Shown: positions 45,267 through 54,313, counted from the first letter of the stretch. The stretch is 64,000 nt of DNA from CAIKMD01 sp963803265 (GCA_963803265.1 CAWDLZ010000011.1:248001-312000); one strand, 5' to 3'. Translations and numbers: made by a program. The notes: a model not told the origin generated them from the sequence alone.

Positions 45267-46895
45267 TCAGATCGGCATCCGGTAGCCGTAGAATTCATGA
45301 TCTTCGTTGTATCCACCCTGACCGGCGCCAAGGTCCGCGAAATCATGAACGAACTCGATCGCCGCGATCCACTTCACCATCTTGAACCCGAGCTCATTCT
45401 CGCAGCGCAGCCTTAGGGGTGCGCCGTGCAATACGCTGACCGGGGCTCCATTCATTTCATAAGCGAGGATGGTTAGCTCGTGGCGCATGTTCGATATTTT
45501 ATGCACGTCATAGTACCGCCCGGCCTCGCCGCCCTCGGCCAGCGAGTAGAAGACGGCATAGTGGGCATCGGGTGTGGGACGCACCAATTCGAGGATGTGA
45601 CGCATGGGTACGCCGCCCCATTTTGCGACCCCGGACCATCCCTGAATGCAAAAATGGGTGGTGATTTGCTCTTGCTTCGGCATGGCCTTCAGCTCGGCGT
45701 AGGAAAACTCTCTAGGCGATTCGACCAAACCGCCGATCCGCAGAACGAAGCCCGCAAAGTCCTCCGCGACCAGCGCGTCGAATTCGGCCGATTTCGGCAT
45801 GGTGCCGTTTGGCCAGAAGTAAGGTGAAATATCCTTCGCCGCCAATTGGCTGGTCGGGTCCCACCACTCGGTCAGGGCGTTGAAGGGCCACATCATGACC
45901 TCCCCGACCCTCTGAACAACGCGGGCATGCCGGACCGTGAACGGTGAGGCTAGCCACCAGATCACGGCAAAAAGCACCATGGCGGGGACGAAAACCGCAA
46001 ATCCGCTCCAGGAATCGTCGTTCACCCCGGCGAACATCATGTTCAAATTGACCCGCGCCCCGGTGATGAACACCAAGGTCACGTGGATCAAGATGAAGAG
46101 CAGGAACCACCCCATCGCGAGGAAGTGGATCGACCGCGCCCGTTGGCGGTTCAACACTCGGCCGAGCCAGCCCAGCCAATTCGAGATTGCAGGGCCTTGC
46201 ATGAAGCCCGTAAGGATGGACGTAGGTGCGGCAACGAACACGGTGATGAAGTAGGCGAGCTGTTGGAGGCTGTTGTAACGGGTCCAGCTTTCCTCGACCG
46301 GAAAGGTGAGCGAGAGATACTGTAGCGCGGTCGAGAGCGCGTTCGGGAACACCTCCCATGTGGTCGGCACCAGCCTCAGCCACTGGCCCGTCCAGAACAG
46401 CAGCGCGTAAACGACGACGCCGTTGATCATCCAAAATAAGCCGAAAGAGAAATGCCACCATCGGGCAAGCCCGATCGAGTGCCGAAGGCCGGGGAGGCCC
46501 AGCCACCCCGGTAAAGTCACCGAGTCGTCCTTCGCGGTCCAAACCCGCCCGGTCGGAACGGCCTTCTGAAAGCGGAACCAGTCGGTGCCGGGTGTGCAGT
46601 CGCGTTTCCAATATAACCGCGGGTGGTCAGCAAGCACCTGGATACCGGAGCGGACGATAAACGTCATGAACAAAAAATTCAGGAAGTGCTGCACCCGCAG
46701 CCACGCTGGGAAACCGGTGGTGACGGCGCGGGCGGACGGCGGGATGCCGGGGTACCGGATCAGAAACTCCTGCACCGCCGGCAGCTCCCGCAATGACTGA
46801 GCTATGGCGACGCCGGTGACCGCGCGCACGAACCCGATCGGCAATGCCCACAACACGTTTATCCAACGCCGGCCAATTCTGATCTTGGGCACCAC
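45267..46895 (-). CDS. Cytochrome b561-molybdopterin oxidoreductase fusion
   Basis: 542 residues from GTG 46895. The N-terminal ~330 residues are a multi-spanning cytochrome b561-like domain with candidate heme histidines in RVQHFLNF, RWWHFSFG, SIHFLAMGW and LIHVTLVF. The C-terminal ~200 residues are a sulfite-oxidase-type molybdopterin domain (LRIGGLVESPREFSYAELKAM; FCIQGWSG with the Mo-binding Cys; RLRCENELGFKMVKW). Fusing membrane heme module to Moco enzyme makes a self-contained quinone-linked oxidoreductase. The same frame continues upstream through an amber codon (46904-46902) to an ATG at 47000, adding MSTHPVPPTRGPIAPGL-type residues, so the true start may be 47000. Confidence 0.82.
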   Translation of the reverse strand: MVPKIRIGRRWINVLWALPIGFVRAVTGVAIAQSLRELPAVQEFLIRYPGIPPSARAVTTGFPAWLRVQHFLNFLFMTFIVRSGIQVLADHPRLYWKRDCTPGTDWFRFQKAVPTGRVWTAKDDSVTLPGWLGLPGLRHSIGLARWWHFSFGLFWMINGVVVYALLFWTGQWLRLVPTTWEVFPNALSTALQYLSLTFPVEESWTRYNSLQQLAYFITVFVAAPTSILTGFMQGPAISNWLGWLGRVLNRQRARSIHFLAMGWFLLFILIHVTLVFITGARVNLNMMFAGVNDDSWSGFAVFVPAMVLFAVIWWLASPFTVRHARVVQRVGEVMMWPFNALTEWWDPTSQLAAKDISPYFWPNGTMPKSAEFDALVAEDFAGFVLRIGGLVESPREFSYAELKAMPKQEQITTHFCIQGWSGVAKWGGVPMRHILELVRPTPDAHYAVFYSLAEGGEAGRYYDVHKISNMRHELTILAYEMNGAPVSVLHGAPLRLRCENELGFKMVKWIAAIEFVHDFADLGAGQGGYNEDHEFYGYRMPI

Positions 46896-47058
46896 GCCGA
46901 TCTACGGCGGCAACCAGTCGTTCAAAAGAACGCGGTCGTCCGCCGGACTGAGGCCTGGCGCGATGGGACCACGCGTGGGCGGAACCGGGTGAGTACTCAT
47001 CCGAGGCCGCACTTGCCCGGGCGGTGCTGACGCTTCATTGCCTCAAGTGAGGGGTCCT

Positions 47059-48021
47059 TCAGCCCGCTTTCAGCTTGTCGCGCAGGCGCTTGAGGCTGCC
47101 GCCCTTCATCACCGCGCCCGGCAAGGGATGGCCGACGATCTCCTCGGCGAGGTTCGCGCAGCCGATGAGCGCCTCGAGATCGATGCCGGTCGCGATGCCC
47201 ATCTCGTCGCACATCATGACGAGGTCCTCGGTGCAGACGTTGCCCGCGGCGCCCTGGTGCCCGGCGAAGGGACATCCGCCCAAGCCGGCGCAGGCCGCGT
47301 CGTAGCGGCTGACGCCCATCTCGAGCCCGGCAAAGGCATTGGCGATGCCCATGCCGCGCGTGTCGTGCAAGTGCAGGCACAATTCGAGCTCGGGGAAGCG
47401 ATCCTGCATCGCGCCGACGAGGCGCTTTACCGTGACCGGAATCGCCCAGCCCATGGTGTCGGCCAGCGTCAAGCGCTTGAATTCCACATCGTTGGAAGAA
47501 GCGATCTCCGTAAGCGTGGCGGTGAGATCGAGGATGCGCTGCACCGGCACGTCGCCCTCGAAATTGCAGCCGAAGGCCGCGCTGATGAGACCGCCTTCGA
47601 CCGGCACATTGTTCTTCTTATAGTTCGCGATGCTGGCGGGGAGCGACGCGATCTGCTCGGCGATCGTCCGGTTCTGATTGCGCTTCAGGAAAGCGTTGGA
47701 GGCGGAAAGCGAGAGACTCCCGACGACGGTGAGGCGCTTCGTCGCCAGCGCCCGCGCAAAGCCCTGGTCGTTCAGCCACAGGCCGGTATAGCGCACGCCG
47801 GGCTCGAGGGTTATTCCGGCGGCGACCGCCTCGGCATCGGCCATGCCAGGCACGCGGCGCGGATCGACGAAGGACACGGTCTGAATGTGCCTGAGGCCGG
47901 TCTTCGACAGCGCGTCGATGAACGCGATCTTGCGCGCGGTCGGGATGTTGCCCTTTTCGATCTGGAAGCCCTCGCGCGGGCCTTCCTCGCAGATCATCAC
48001 CGATTTCGGAAACTCAGCCAT
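47059..48021 (-). CDS. HMG-CoA lyase-like protein
   Basis: 320 residues from the ATG at 48021 (GAGGAGGGACC upstream). TIM barrel of the HMGL/DRE family: ICEEGPREGFQ at the N-terminus, LHLHDTRGMGIAN with metal-binding His-x-His, and AGLGGCPFA...GAAGNVCTEDLVMM containing the catalytic Cys loop. It cleaves 3-hydroxy-3-methylglutaryl-CoA or a similar acyl-CoA to an acetyl-CoA-type product. Third gene of the fhs operon, 32 bp after the cyclo-ligase. Confidence 0.87.
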   Translation of the reverse strand: MAEFPKSVMICEEGPREGFQIEKGNIPTARKIAFIDALSKTGLRHIQTVSFVDPRRVPGMADAEAVAAGITLEPGVRYTGLWLNDQGFARALATKRLTVVGSLSLSASNAFLKRNQNRTIAEQIASLPASIANYKKNNVPVEGGLISAAFGCNFEGDVPVQRILDLTATLTEIASSNDVEFKRLTLADTMGWAIPVTVKRLVGAMQDRFPELELCLHLHDTRGMGIANAFAGLEMGVSRYDAACAGLGGCPFAGHQGAAGNVCTEDLVMMCDEMGIATGIDLEALIGCANLAEEIVGHPLPGAVMKGGSLKRLRDKLKAG

Positions 48022-48053
48022 GGTCCCTCCTCGCCGGCCCTGGGGTGAGGGCC

Positions 48054-48650
48054 TCACGCGTTTTCTAGGCCGCCTGGTCCCGGGCGGTAAAGCGCCTTCT
48101 CAGTGACGATATAGTCCATCGGAATGTCGTGCGGCAGGGGAAAGATCGTGGCCAGCCGCGACAGCTCGAAGCCCACGCCGATAGCGAGCGGCTTTGCCGG
48201 CTCGCTCGCCAGGGTTCGGTCGTAAAAGCCGCCGCCATAGCCGAGGCGGAAGCCGCCCTCGTCGAACCCGACCAGGGGAACGAGCAGCGCGCCCGGCCGG
48301 ACACCCTCGCCTTCGGCCGGATAGGGGATGTCATAGACGCCAGAAGCCATCGGCGTCGCCCTCGTCCAGCGCCGGAACTCGAGCGGCAGCCCCGGGCCCA
48401 CGACCACGGGCAGCGCGACCTCGCGCCCTTCCGCCATGAGGGCGTCCAACACGGGCACGACGTTGAATTCCCGGCGGAAGGGCCAATAAGCGCCAATCAA
48501 GCGCTCGGGCCGGGCTCGCAACAACGCAAGGAGGTGCCCCGAGATCTCCGCGCTCGCCTCGTGGTGGCGGTCCGCGGGCAACGCCATGCGCCGGGCGATG
48601 AGATCGGCGCGGCGCGCGCGCCGCCAAGCCAGAATCTCGGCGCGGTCCAT
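48054..48650 (-). CDS. 5-formyltetrahydrofolate cyclo-ligase
   Basis: 198 residues, the family length. Contains RLGYGGGFYDRTL, the signature near the C-terminus, and YWPFRREFNVVPVL in the substrate region. The ATP-dependent enzyme converts 5-formyl-THF to 5,10-methenyl-THF. Its start codon abuts the fhs stop, so the two folate genes are coupled: salvage of a dead-end folate alongside formate activation. Confidence 0.9.
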   Translation of the reverse strand: MDRAEILAWRRARRADLIARRMALPADRHHEASAEISGHLLALLRARPERLIGAYWPFRREFNVVPVLDALMAEGREVALPVVVGPGLPLEFRRWTRATPMASGVYDIPYPAEGEGVRPGALLVPLVGFDEGGFRLGYGGGFYDRTLASEPAKPLAIGVGFELSRLATIFPLPHDIPMDYIVTEKALYRPGPGGLENA

Positions 48651-50348
48651 TTACGAGAGGCCGATGATCTGCCCGCTGGCGTTGACGTAGATGCCCTCGG
48701 CGGTCGGCACGCGTGGCAGGCCGGGCATGGTCATGATATCGCCGCAGATGACGACCACGAACTCGGCGCCGGCCGAGAGCCGCACCTCGCGGATCGGCAG
48801 CTCGAAACCCGCAGGCGCACCATAGAGATCGGGATTGGCGGAAAAGCTGTACTGGGTCTTGGCCATGCATACCGGCAAATCGCCGAAGCCCTGTTTTTCG
48901 AGCTCGACGAGCCGGTCGGTAATGGCCTTGGACGCCACGACCTCGCCCGCGCCGTAGATGTGCGTCGCGATCGATTTCACTTTCTCGAGGAGCGGCATGG
49001 CATCGGGATAAAGCGGCCGGTAATCCGCCTTGCCCTCGGCGACGCCATCGACCACGACGCGGGCCAGCGCCTCGGCGCCCTTGCTGCCCTCGGCGAAATG
49101 CGTGCACACCACCGCCGCGACGCCCTCCTCCTTGCAGCCGACGACCACCGCCTCCAGCTCGGCCGCACTGTCGGAGGCGAAGCGGTTGATGCAGACGACG
49201 GCCGGCACGCCGAACTTCTTGATGTTGGAAAGATGTCGCTTCAAGTTGACGAGGCCCTTCGTCACCGCCTGGGCGTTCTCGGTTCCAAGATGGGCGCGCG
49301 CGATGCCGCCGTGGAATTTAAGCGCGCGCACGCTCGCCACCACCACCGTCATGTCGGGCCGCAAACCCGCCTTGCGGCATTTGATGTCGAAGAATTTTTC
49401 CGCGCCCAGATCGGCGCCGAAGCCGGCCTCGGTCACGACGTAGTCGTTGAGCTTCAGCGCGAGCTTCGTGGCCGTGACCGAGTTGCAGCCATGGGCGATA
49501 TTGGCGAAGGGGCCGCCATGGATGAAGGCCGGATTGTTCTCGAGTGTCTGGACGAGGTTGGGCTTGATCGCGTCTTTCAGCACTGCGGTCATCGCGCCCT
49601 CGGCCTTGAGGTCGCGCGCCCGGACCGGCTGACGCTCGCGGGTTTGCGCAACGATGATGTTGCCGATCCGCCGCGTCATATCCTCGAGCGAGGTCGAAAG
49701 GCACAAAATCGCCATGATCTCGGATGCCACGGTGATGTCGAAGCCGTCCTCGCGCGGAAAGCCGTTGGCGACGCCGCCCAGCGACACCACAATCTGGCGG
49801 AGCGCGCGGTCGTTCATGTCGACGCAGCGCCGCCAGGTGACGCGCCGCGGATCGATGCCGAGCGCGTTGCCCCAATAGACGTGATTGTCGATGAGCGCGG
49901 CGAGGAGATTATTGGCGACGCCGACGGCGTGGAAGTCGCCGGTGAAATGGAGGTTGATGTCGTCCATCGGCACGACCTGGCTCAAGCCGCCGCCGGCGGC
50001 GCCGCCCTTGACGCCGAAGCATGGCCCGAGCGACGGCTCGCGCAGGCAGATCATCGCCTTCTTGCCGATGCGGTTGAGCGCGTCGCCGAGCCCGACCGTG
50101 GTCGTCGTCTTGCCCTCGCCCGCCGGCGTCGGATTGATCGCCGTCACCAGGATGAGCTTGCCGTCGGTCCGCTCGGCGAGCGCCTGCTTCACGAAATCCA
50201 TCCCGATCTTGGCCTTGTAATGGCCATAGGGCTCAACGAATTCCGGCGGAATGCCGAGCCGGTCGCGCGCCAGCTCGGTAATGGGACGGAGCGTCGCCGC
50301 CTGGGCAATTTCCCAGTCGGTCTTCGGCTGTGCAGCACTCTCGGCCAT
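48651..50348 (-). CDS. fhs: Formate-tetrahydrofolate ligase
   Basis: 565 residues from the ATG at 50348. The P-loop PTPAGEGKTTTTVGLGDAL near residue 75, EPSLGPCFGVKGGAAGGG, and FPREDGFDITVASEIMAILCLS are diagnostic. It couples formate and ATP to make 10-formyl-THF in one-carbon metabolism. Formate could come from ring-opened or demethylated catabolites made elsewhere in the region. Operon head, followed by the cyclo-ligase. Confidence 0.93.
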   Translation of the reverse strand: MAESAAQPKTDWEIAQAATLRPITELARDRLGIPPEFVEPYGHYKAKIGMDFVKQALAERTDGKLILVTAINPTPAGEGKTTTTVGLGDALNRIGKKAMICLREPSLGPCFGVKGGAAGGGLSQVVPMDDINLHFTGDFHAVGVANNLLAALIDNHVYWGNALGIDPRRVTWRRCVDMNDRALRQIVVSLGGVANGFPREDGFDITVASEIMAILCLSTSLEDMTRRIGNIIVAQTRERQPVRARDLKAEGAMTAVLKDAIKPNLVQTLENNPAFIHGGPFANIAHGCNSVTATKLALKLNDYVVTEAGFGADLGAEKFFDIKCRKAGLRPDMTVVVASVRALKFHGGIARAHLGTENAQAVTKGLVNLKRHLSNIKKFGVPAVVCINRFASDSAAELEAVVVGCKEEGVAAVVCTHFAEGSKGAEALARVVVDGVAEGKADYRPLYPDAMPLLEKVKSIATHIYGAGEVVASKAITDRLVELEKQGFGDLPVCMAKTQYSFSANPDLYGAPAGFELPIREVRLSAGAEFVVVICGDIMTMPGLPRVPTAEGIYVNASGQIIGLS

Positions 50349-50522
50349 CGTGATGTCCCACCCTTCTGCTTCGGCATGCGGCGCAGTTTTTGCCCGCAAA
50401 TGCCGGTCGCAATCGAAACTTCAAGGGAGGCCGAGGTCAACCACAATCCGGCCCATCATTTTGGTGGGCAAAAAGGTGGGCAATGGAGGCGACGGCAGCG
50501 GGCTCGATCGCCCGACCGCGCG

Positions 50523-51548
50523 TCATTTCACGCGGGCAATCGCGGCCCTGAGGGGGCCGAGATCGGCATAGGCCTTGGCATCGAGATCGGCCTTGATCAG
50601 CCCCAGTTCGTGCTGCGCGTGGATGTTGCGCGTCATCGCGCCGATATCCGGCACGGCATTGGGATCGCGGTAGAAATCCTTTTCCGGCGTGAACAGCCAA
50701 CTCTGGAACGCCGCCGGCGGCACTTTCGTGAAATTGGCCGCGATCGCGATCGCCTCGTCGCGATGCGCGGGATCGAGGTACCAATGATAGGCGCGCACGT
50801 AATCTTCGAGGAGGTCGGTGAGCGCGGCGCGGTTCTTCGCGATGAAGCCGGTGCGCGCAGTCCAGAAGGAGAGCTCGAAGCGCCCCATGGCGTCCGCCGT
50901 CCGGAAGAGCGTGCGCGCCTTGGCCTGGTAATCGGGCGCATCCTCGAAGGGATGCGCGGCCGTGACGAGATCGGCCTTATGCTCCAGCAAGATCGAATTC
51001 ATGTTCGGGAAAGCGGCCTCGATCTCGGTGTAATCGCGCTTCTCGATCATGTGGTGCTTGAACATCATCGCCTTCATCACGGTATCGACCCCGCCGCCAA
51101 TGGCGTTGGTCGCAAGCACCTTGCCTCTCAAGTCGTCAACCGTCTTGATCGGCCCGTCTTTTAACACCATGAAATCCGCGCCGCCCCAGCCGGGCACGCC
51201 GTCCTGAATTTCGTCGGCGATGATCCTGAGATCGCTCATGCCCGCGTTCTCGACCGCGATGCTGAACGAGGTCGAGCCGAAGGTCGCGATGTCGAGATCG
51301 CCGCTTTGCTCTGCCGTGACCTGCAAGGTCGAGCCTTGGAAATGAGTGGGTTCGAGCGTGTAGGTCACGCCGAGGTGGTGCGCGACCCCATCCTTCGCGA
51401 ACATGATCGGGATCAGCGAGGCGGGCGCGACGATCCAGCCGATTCGGATTTTCACCGGGTCGGCCTGGGCGGTGGCGGCGGCGGCAACGAGTCCGGCGGC
51501 CAAGAATGCCGCCAGAGCGCAACGCAACGCGGATTTCATCGAATTCAT
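50523..51548 (-). CDS. Substrate-binding protein, third subfamily, copy A
   Basis: 341 residues from the ATG at 51548 (TGGGAGGCGAGC upstream). Signal peptide MNSMKSALRCALAAFLAAGLVA to AQA-DP. NMT1/SsuA fold but far from the array: ASLIPIMFAKDGVAHHLGVTYTLEPTHFQGSTLQVTAEQSGDLDIATFG. Sister of the next upstream gene, about 70% identical by eye. No permease or ATPase within 30 kb, so its transporter is elsewhere. Confidence 0.9.
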   Translation of the reverse strand: MNSMKSALRCALAAFLAAGLVAAAATAQADPVKIRIGWIVAPASLIPIMFAKDGVAHHLGVTYTLEPTHFQGSTLQVTAEQSGDLDIATFGSTSFSIAVENAGMSDLRIIADEIQDGVPGWGGADFMVLKDGPIKTVDDLRGKVLATNAIGGGVDTVMKAMMFKHHMIEKRDYTEIEAAFPNMNSILLEHKADLVTAAHPFEDAPDYQAKARTLFRTADAMGRFELSFWTARTGFIAKNRAALTDLLEDYVRAYHWYLDPAHRDEAIAIAANFTKVPPAAFQSWLFTPEKDFYRDPNAVPDIGAMTRNIHAQHELGLIKADLDAKAYADLGPLRAAIARVK

Positions 51549-51570
51549 GCTCGCCTCCCAGCTTATTGCC

Positions 51571-52593
51571 TCACTGGATGCGCGCGGCGCCTTCCCGGAT
51601 GAGGGCGAGATCGTCATAGGCCCGCGCGTCGAGATCGGCCTTGATGAGCCCGAGCTCTTTCTGGTCGTGGATGTTCCGGGTCACCGCGTCGATATCGGTG
51701 AGGCCGTTGGGATCGCGGTAATTATCGGCCTTGGTGAACAGCCAGTCCTGCATCGTCGCGGCCGGCACCTTGGTGAAATCGGCGACGTATTTCACCGCGG
51801 CATCGTGATTCTTGGGATCGAGGTACCAGTGGATCGACCGCACGTAATCTTCGAGCATGTCGACCACGGCGGCGCGGTTCTTTTGCAGGAAGCTGTCATG
51901 CGCCACCCAGAAGGACAGCGCGACATGCCCCATCGCATCGGCGGTAGTGAAGAGGATGCGGGTATTCGCGATGAACTCTGGATCGCGTGACCAGGGAAGC
52001 GTCGCGGGCACGAGGTCGGCCTTCTTCTCCAAAAGCACCGACTTCATGTTCGGGAAGTTGATCTCGATCACGGAAAAATCGCGCTTATCCTGAAGACCGT
52101 GCTTCAGCATCTCGGTCTTCATGATCATGTCGAGGCCGCCGCCGATGCCGTTCGTTACCAGCACCTTGCCTTTCAGATCCTCGACCTTGCTTATGGGGCT
52201 GTCCTTCAGGACCGCGAAATCGGCGGTGCCGTAGCCGGCAACGCCCCACTGAATCTCGTCGGCGATGATCTTGAGGTCGCTCATCCCGGCATTCTCGACC
52301 GCGAGGCTGAAGGACGAGAAGCCGAGCGCGGCGATGTCGATCTCGCCCGCCTGAAGCGCCGTGATCTGCAAGGGCGAGCCCTGAAAATGAGTCGCTTCGA
52401 CCGTGTAGGTAACGCCGTTGTGCTTGGCGATGCCATCCTCGGGGAAGAGGATCGGGATCAGCGAGGCGGGCGCGGCTACCCACCCCATGCGGATTTTGAG
52501 CGGATCGGCCTGGGCCGTGGCGGCGGCGGCAACGAGCCCGGCGGCCAAGAATGCCGCCACAGCGCAACGCAACGCGGATTTCATTGAACTCAC
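51571..52593 (-). CDS. Substrate-binding protein, third subfamily, copy B
   Basis: 340 residues. The start is GTG at 52593, aligned with the start of copy A and preceded by GGGGGGAAAGCC. The signal peptide is nearly identical to copy A. Main differences lie in the mid-protein loops (ILFPEDGIAKHNGVTYTVEATHFQGSPLQITALQAGEIDIAALG). The 22-bp spacing to copy A shows a recent tandem duplication. Upstream is the divergent padR gene. Confidence 0.9.
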   Translation of the reverse strand: MSSMKSALRCAVAAFLAAGLVAAAATAQADPLKIRMGWVAAPASLIPILFPEDGIAKHNGVTYTVEATHFQGSPLQITALQAGEIDIAALGFSSFSLAVENAGMSDLKIIADEIQWGVAGYGTADFAVLKDSPISKVEDLKGKVLVTNGIGGGLDMIMKTEMLKHGLQDKRDFSVIEINFPNMKSVLLEKKADLVPATLPWSRDPEFIANTRILFTTADAMGHVALSFWVAHDSFLQKNRAAVVDMLEDYVRSIHWYLDPKNHDAAVKYVADFTKVPAATMQDWLFTKADNYRDPNGLTDIDAVTRNIHDQKELGLIKADLDARAYDDLALIREGAARIQ

Positions 52594-52677
52594 GGCTTTC
52601 CCCCCGAGATTTTCTTCCGGCGCTCGAATGGACCCTAGCACAGGCCGAGCGACCGAGCGAAGGGCGCAAATTGCCCT

Positions 52678-52715
52678 TTGACATGACACACAAAAAACAT
52701 ATCTTATGATGTGTC
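52678..52715 (+). promoter_or_regulatory. padR promoter with overlapping palindromic operator
   Basis: Perfect -35 TTGACA (52678-52683), 16-bp spacer, -10 TATCTT (52700-52705). GACACA (52685-52690) and TGTGTC (52710-52715) are inverted arms centred on the -10, so a bound dimer would block transcription; autoregulation by the PadR protein is likely. Confidence 0.55.
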
Positions 52716-52740
52716 GTTAAATGAAAGGAACCACGACATT

Positions 52741-53367
52741 ATGCATCATCGTATTGAAAGACCCTGGGAATCCGGCCACCGCGCGATGCGCGGCCATCGC
52801 CATTTCCGCCACGGCTATGGCCCCTTCGCGGGCGGCTTTGCCGACGGCACGGGAATGGGCGGCGGCGGTTTCCGCACCGGCCGCAAGCTCGGCGCGGCGG
52901 ATTTGCAGCTCGTCATCCTAGCGCTGTTGGCCTCGAAGCCGAGCCACGGCTATGAGATCATCAAGGCGCTCGAGGAGCGCTCGGGCGGTTTCTACAGCCC
53001 GAGCCCCGGGATGGTCTATCCGGCCCTTACCTATCTCGAGGAGGTTGGCCACGCCGAGGTGGAAAGCGAAGGAGCCAAGAAGCTCTATCGCATCACCGCT
53101 TCCGGCGAGGCGCGGCTCAAGGAAGACCGCTCCATCGCCGACGCCGTTCTGGCGCAGCTTGAGCGCATTGGCCGCCGGATGGAGCAGGTTCGCGAGGCGT
53201 TCGCCGGCGACGACGAGGGCGTGCCTCAAAACGTCACGGCCGCGCGGCGCGATCTGCGGGCGATCCTGCGCGACCGACGCCATGTCGCGCCCGAAGAGCA
53301 GCAGCGCATCGCCGAGATTCTGAAGCGCGCCGCCGACGAAATCAAAGGCGAGATCAAGGGCCGGTAA
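52741..53367 (+). CDS. PadR-family regulator with His/Gly-rich N-terminus (YqjI-like)
   Basis: 208 residues from the ATG at 52741. The first ~45 residues are rich in His, Gly and Arg (MHHRIERPWESGHRAMRGHRH...), as in the nickel-responsive YqjI. The winged helix follows: LQLVILALLASKPSHGYEIIKALEERSGGFYSPSPGMVYPALTYLEE. The C-terminal helix is a dimerisation coiled coil (AQLERIGRRMEQVREAF). Predicted metal-sensing repressor of its own gene, and perhaps of the divergent SBP pair. Confidence 0.88.
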   Translation: MHHRIERPWESGHRAMRGHRHFRHGYGPFAGGFADGTGMGGGGFRTGRKLGAADLQLVILALLASKPSHGYEIIKALEERSGGFYSPSPGMVYPALTYLEEVGHAEVESEGAKKLYRITASGEARLKEDRSIADAVLAQLERIGRRMEQVREAFAGDDEGVPQNVTAARRDLRAILRDRRHVAPEEQQRIAEILKRAADEIKGEIKGR

Positions 53368-53397
53368 ACCCGCCCATCACAAAGTCCTGAAGCAACG

Positions 53398-53434
53398 CGG
53401 CGCCGCGATATTCCAGTTTGGGATCGCGGCGCCG
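53398..53434. terminator. 12-bp perfect inverted repeat
   Basis: CGGCGCCGCGAT (53398-53409), 13-base loop, ATCGCGGCGCCG (53423-53434). Located 30 bp after padR. Very stable, but without a T-run; a factor-assisted terminator or a processing hairpin are equally possible. Confidence 0.45.
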
Positions 53435-53485
53435 TTATGCCAAATTCGGCGGCGTCGGAAACTTATAATTCTCGGAGAGATCGCC

Positions 53486-54292
53486 GTGAAGAAGCTCCGC
53501 CTCGCCGCGCTCACGCTTACCTCCGTCGCCTTGGCGGGGTTCCAGTTCGGGCAGGCCCAAGCCGCCGTCAAGGTTCAAACCCTCGATTACAGGCAGGGCG
53601 ATGCCACGCTCGAAGGCTGGCTGGTCTATGACGACGCGACGACGGGAAAGCGCCCGGGCGTCATCGTGTTCCCGGGCTATTACGGTCCCACTGGCGACGA
53701 GAAGGCCGACGCCGAGCGGCTCGCCAAGATGGGCTATGTCGCCTTGGTCGCCGACGTTTATGGCAAGGGCGTGCGGCCAAACAACGGGAAGGATGGCATC
53801 GCCGAGATGGGCAAGTACATGAAGGACCGTGCCCTATTGCGGTTGCGCGCCGAGGCGGCTTTCGATGAGCTCACCAAGGACCCGATGGTGGACAAGACGA
53901 AGCTCGCGGCGATCGGTTATTGCTTCGGCGGCGCCGGCGCGCTCGATCTCGCCCGTAGCGGCGCGCCGCTCAAGGCGGTCGTCACCTTCCACGGCTTTCT
54001 CACTTCGCCGACGCCGGAGGACGACAGGAACATCAAGGGCCGCGTCCTGGCGCTGCACGGCGCCGACGATCCGTTCGTCGGCCCGAAAGACCAGGAGGCG
54101 TTCAAGAAGGAAATGAGCGATGCCAAGGTCGATTGGGAATTGGTGCTCTATAGCGGCGCCGTTCACGCCTTCACCGACAAATCCGCGGGCACCGACAATT
54201 CGAAGGGCGCCGCCTATAACGCCAATGCGGACAAGCGGTCGTGGCAGGAATTGACGACTCTCTTCACGACTCTCTTCCACCAAGTTCTATAA
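53486..54292 (+). CDS. Exported dienelactone hydrolase-family protein
   Basis: 268 residues from GTG 53486 (GGAGAGATCGCC upstream). Signal peptide ending AQA-AV. Alpha/beta hydrolase fold with the DLH triad: Cys146 in GYCFGGA, Asp near 194 in HGADDPF, His227 in GAVHAFTD. Cytoplasmic DLH enzymes open dienelactones in chlorocatechol degradation; an exported one more likely hydrolyses a small ester or lactone in the periplasm. Confidence 0.88.
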   Translation: MKKLRLAALTLTSVALAGFQFGQAQAAVKVQTLDYRQGDATLEGWLVYDDATTGKRPGVIVFPGYYGPTGDEKADAERLAKMGYVALVADVYGKGVRPNNGKDGIAEMGKYMKDRALLRLRAEAAFDELTKDPMVDKTKLAAIGYCFGGAGALDLARSGAPLKAVVTFHGFLTSPTPEDDRNIKGRVLALHGADDPFVGPKDQEAFKKEMSDAKVDWELVLYSGAVHAFTDKSAGTDNSKGAAYNANADKRSWQELTTLFTTLFHQVL

Positions 54293-54313
54293 GGCTGATC
54301 GGCTCCCTCGGGT

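Noticed and set aside
46902..46904. Amber codon as a site of pyrrolysine insertion
   Set aside because: No pyl genes are seen, the position is in a low-complexity N-terminal segment, and Alphaproteobacteria do not usually use pyrrolysine.
48129..51164. 1011-codon plus-strand ORF across fhs and an SBP gene
   Set aside because: It is the antisense of well-recognised genes (fhs, cyclo-ligase, SBP); the composition is typical of an antisense shadow.
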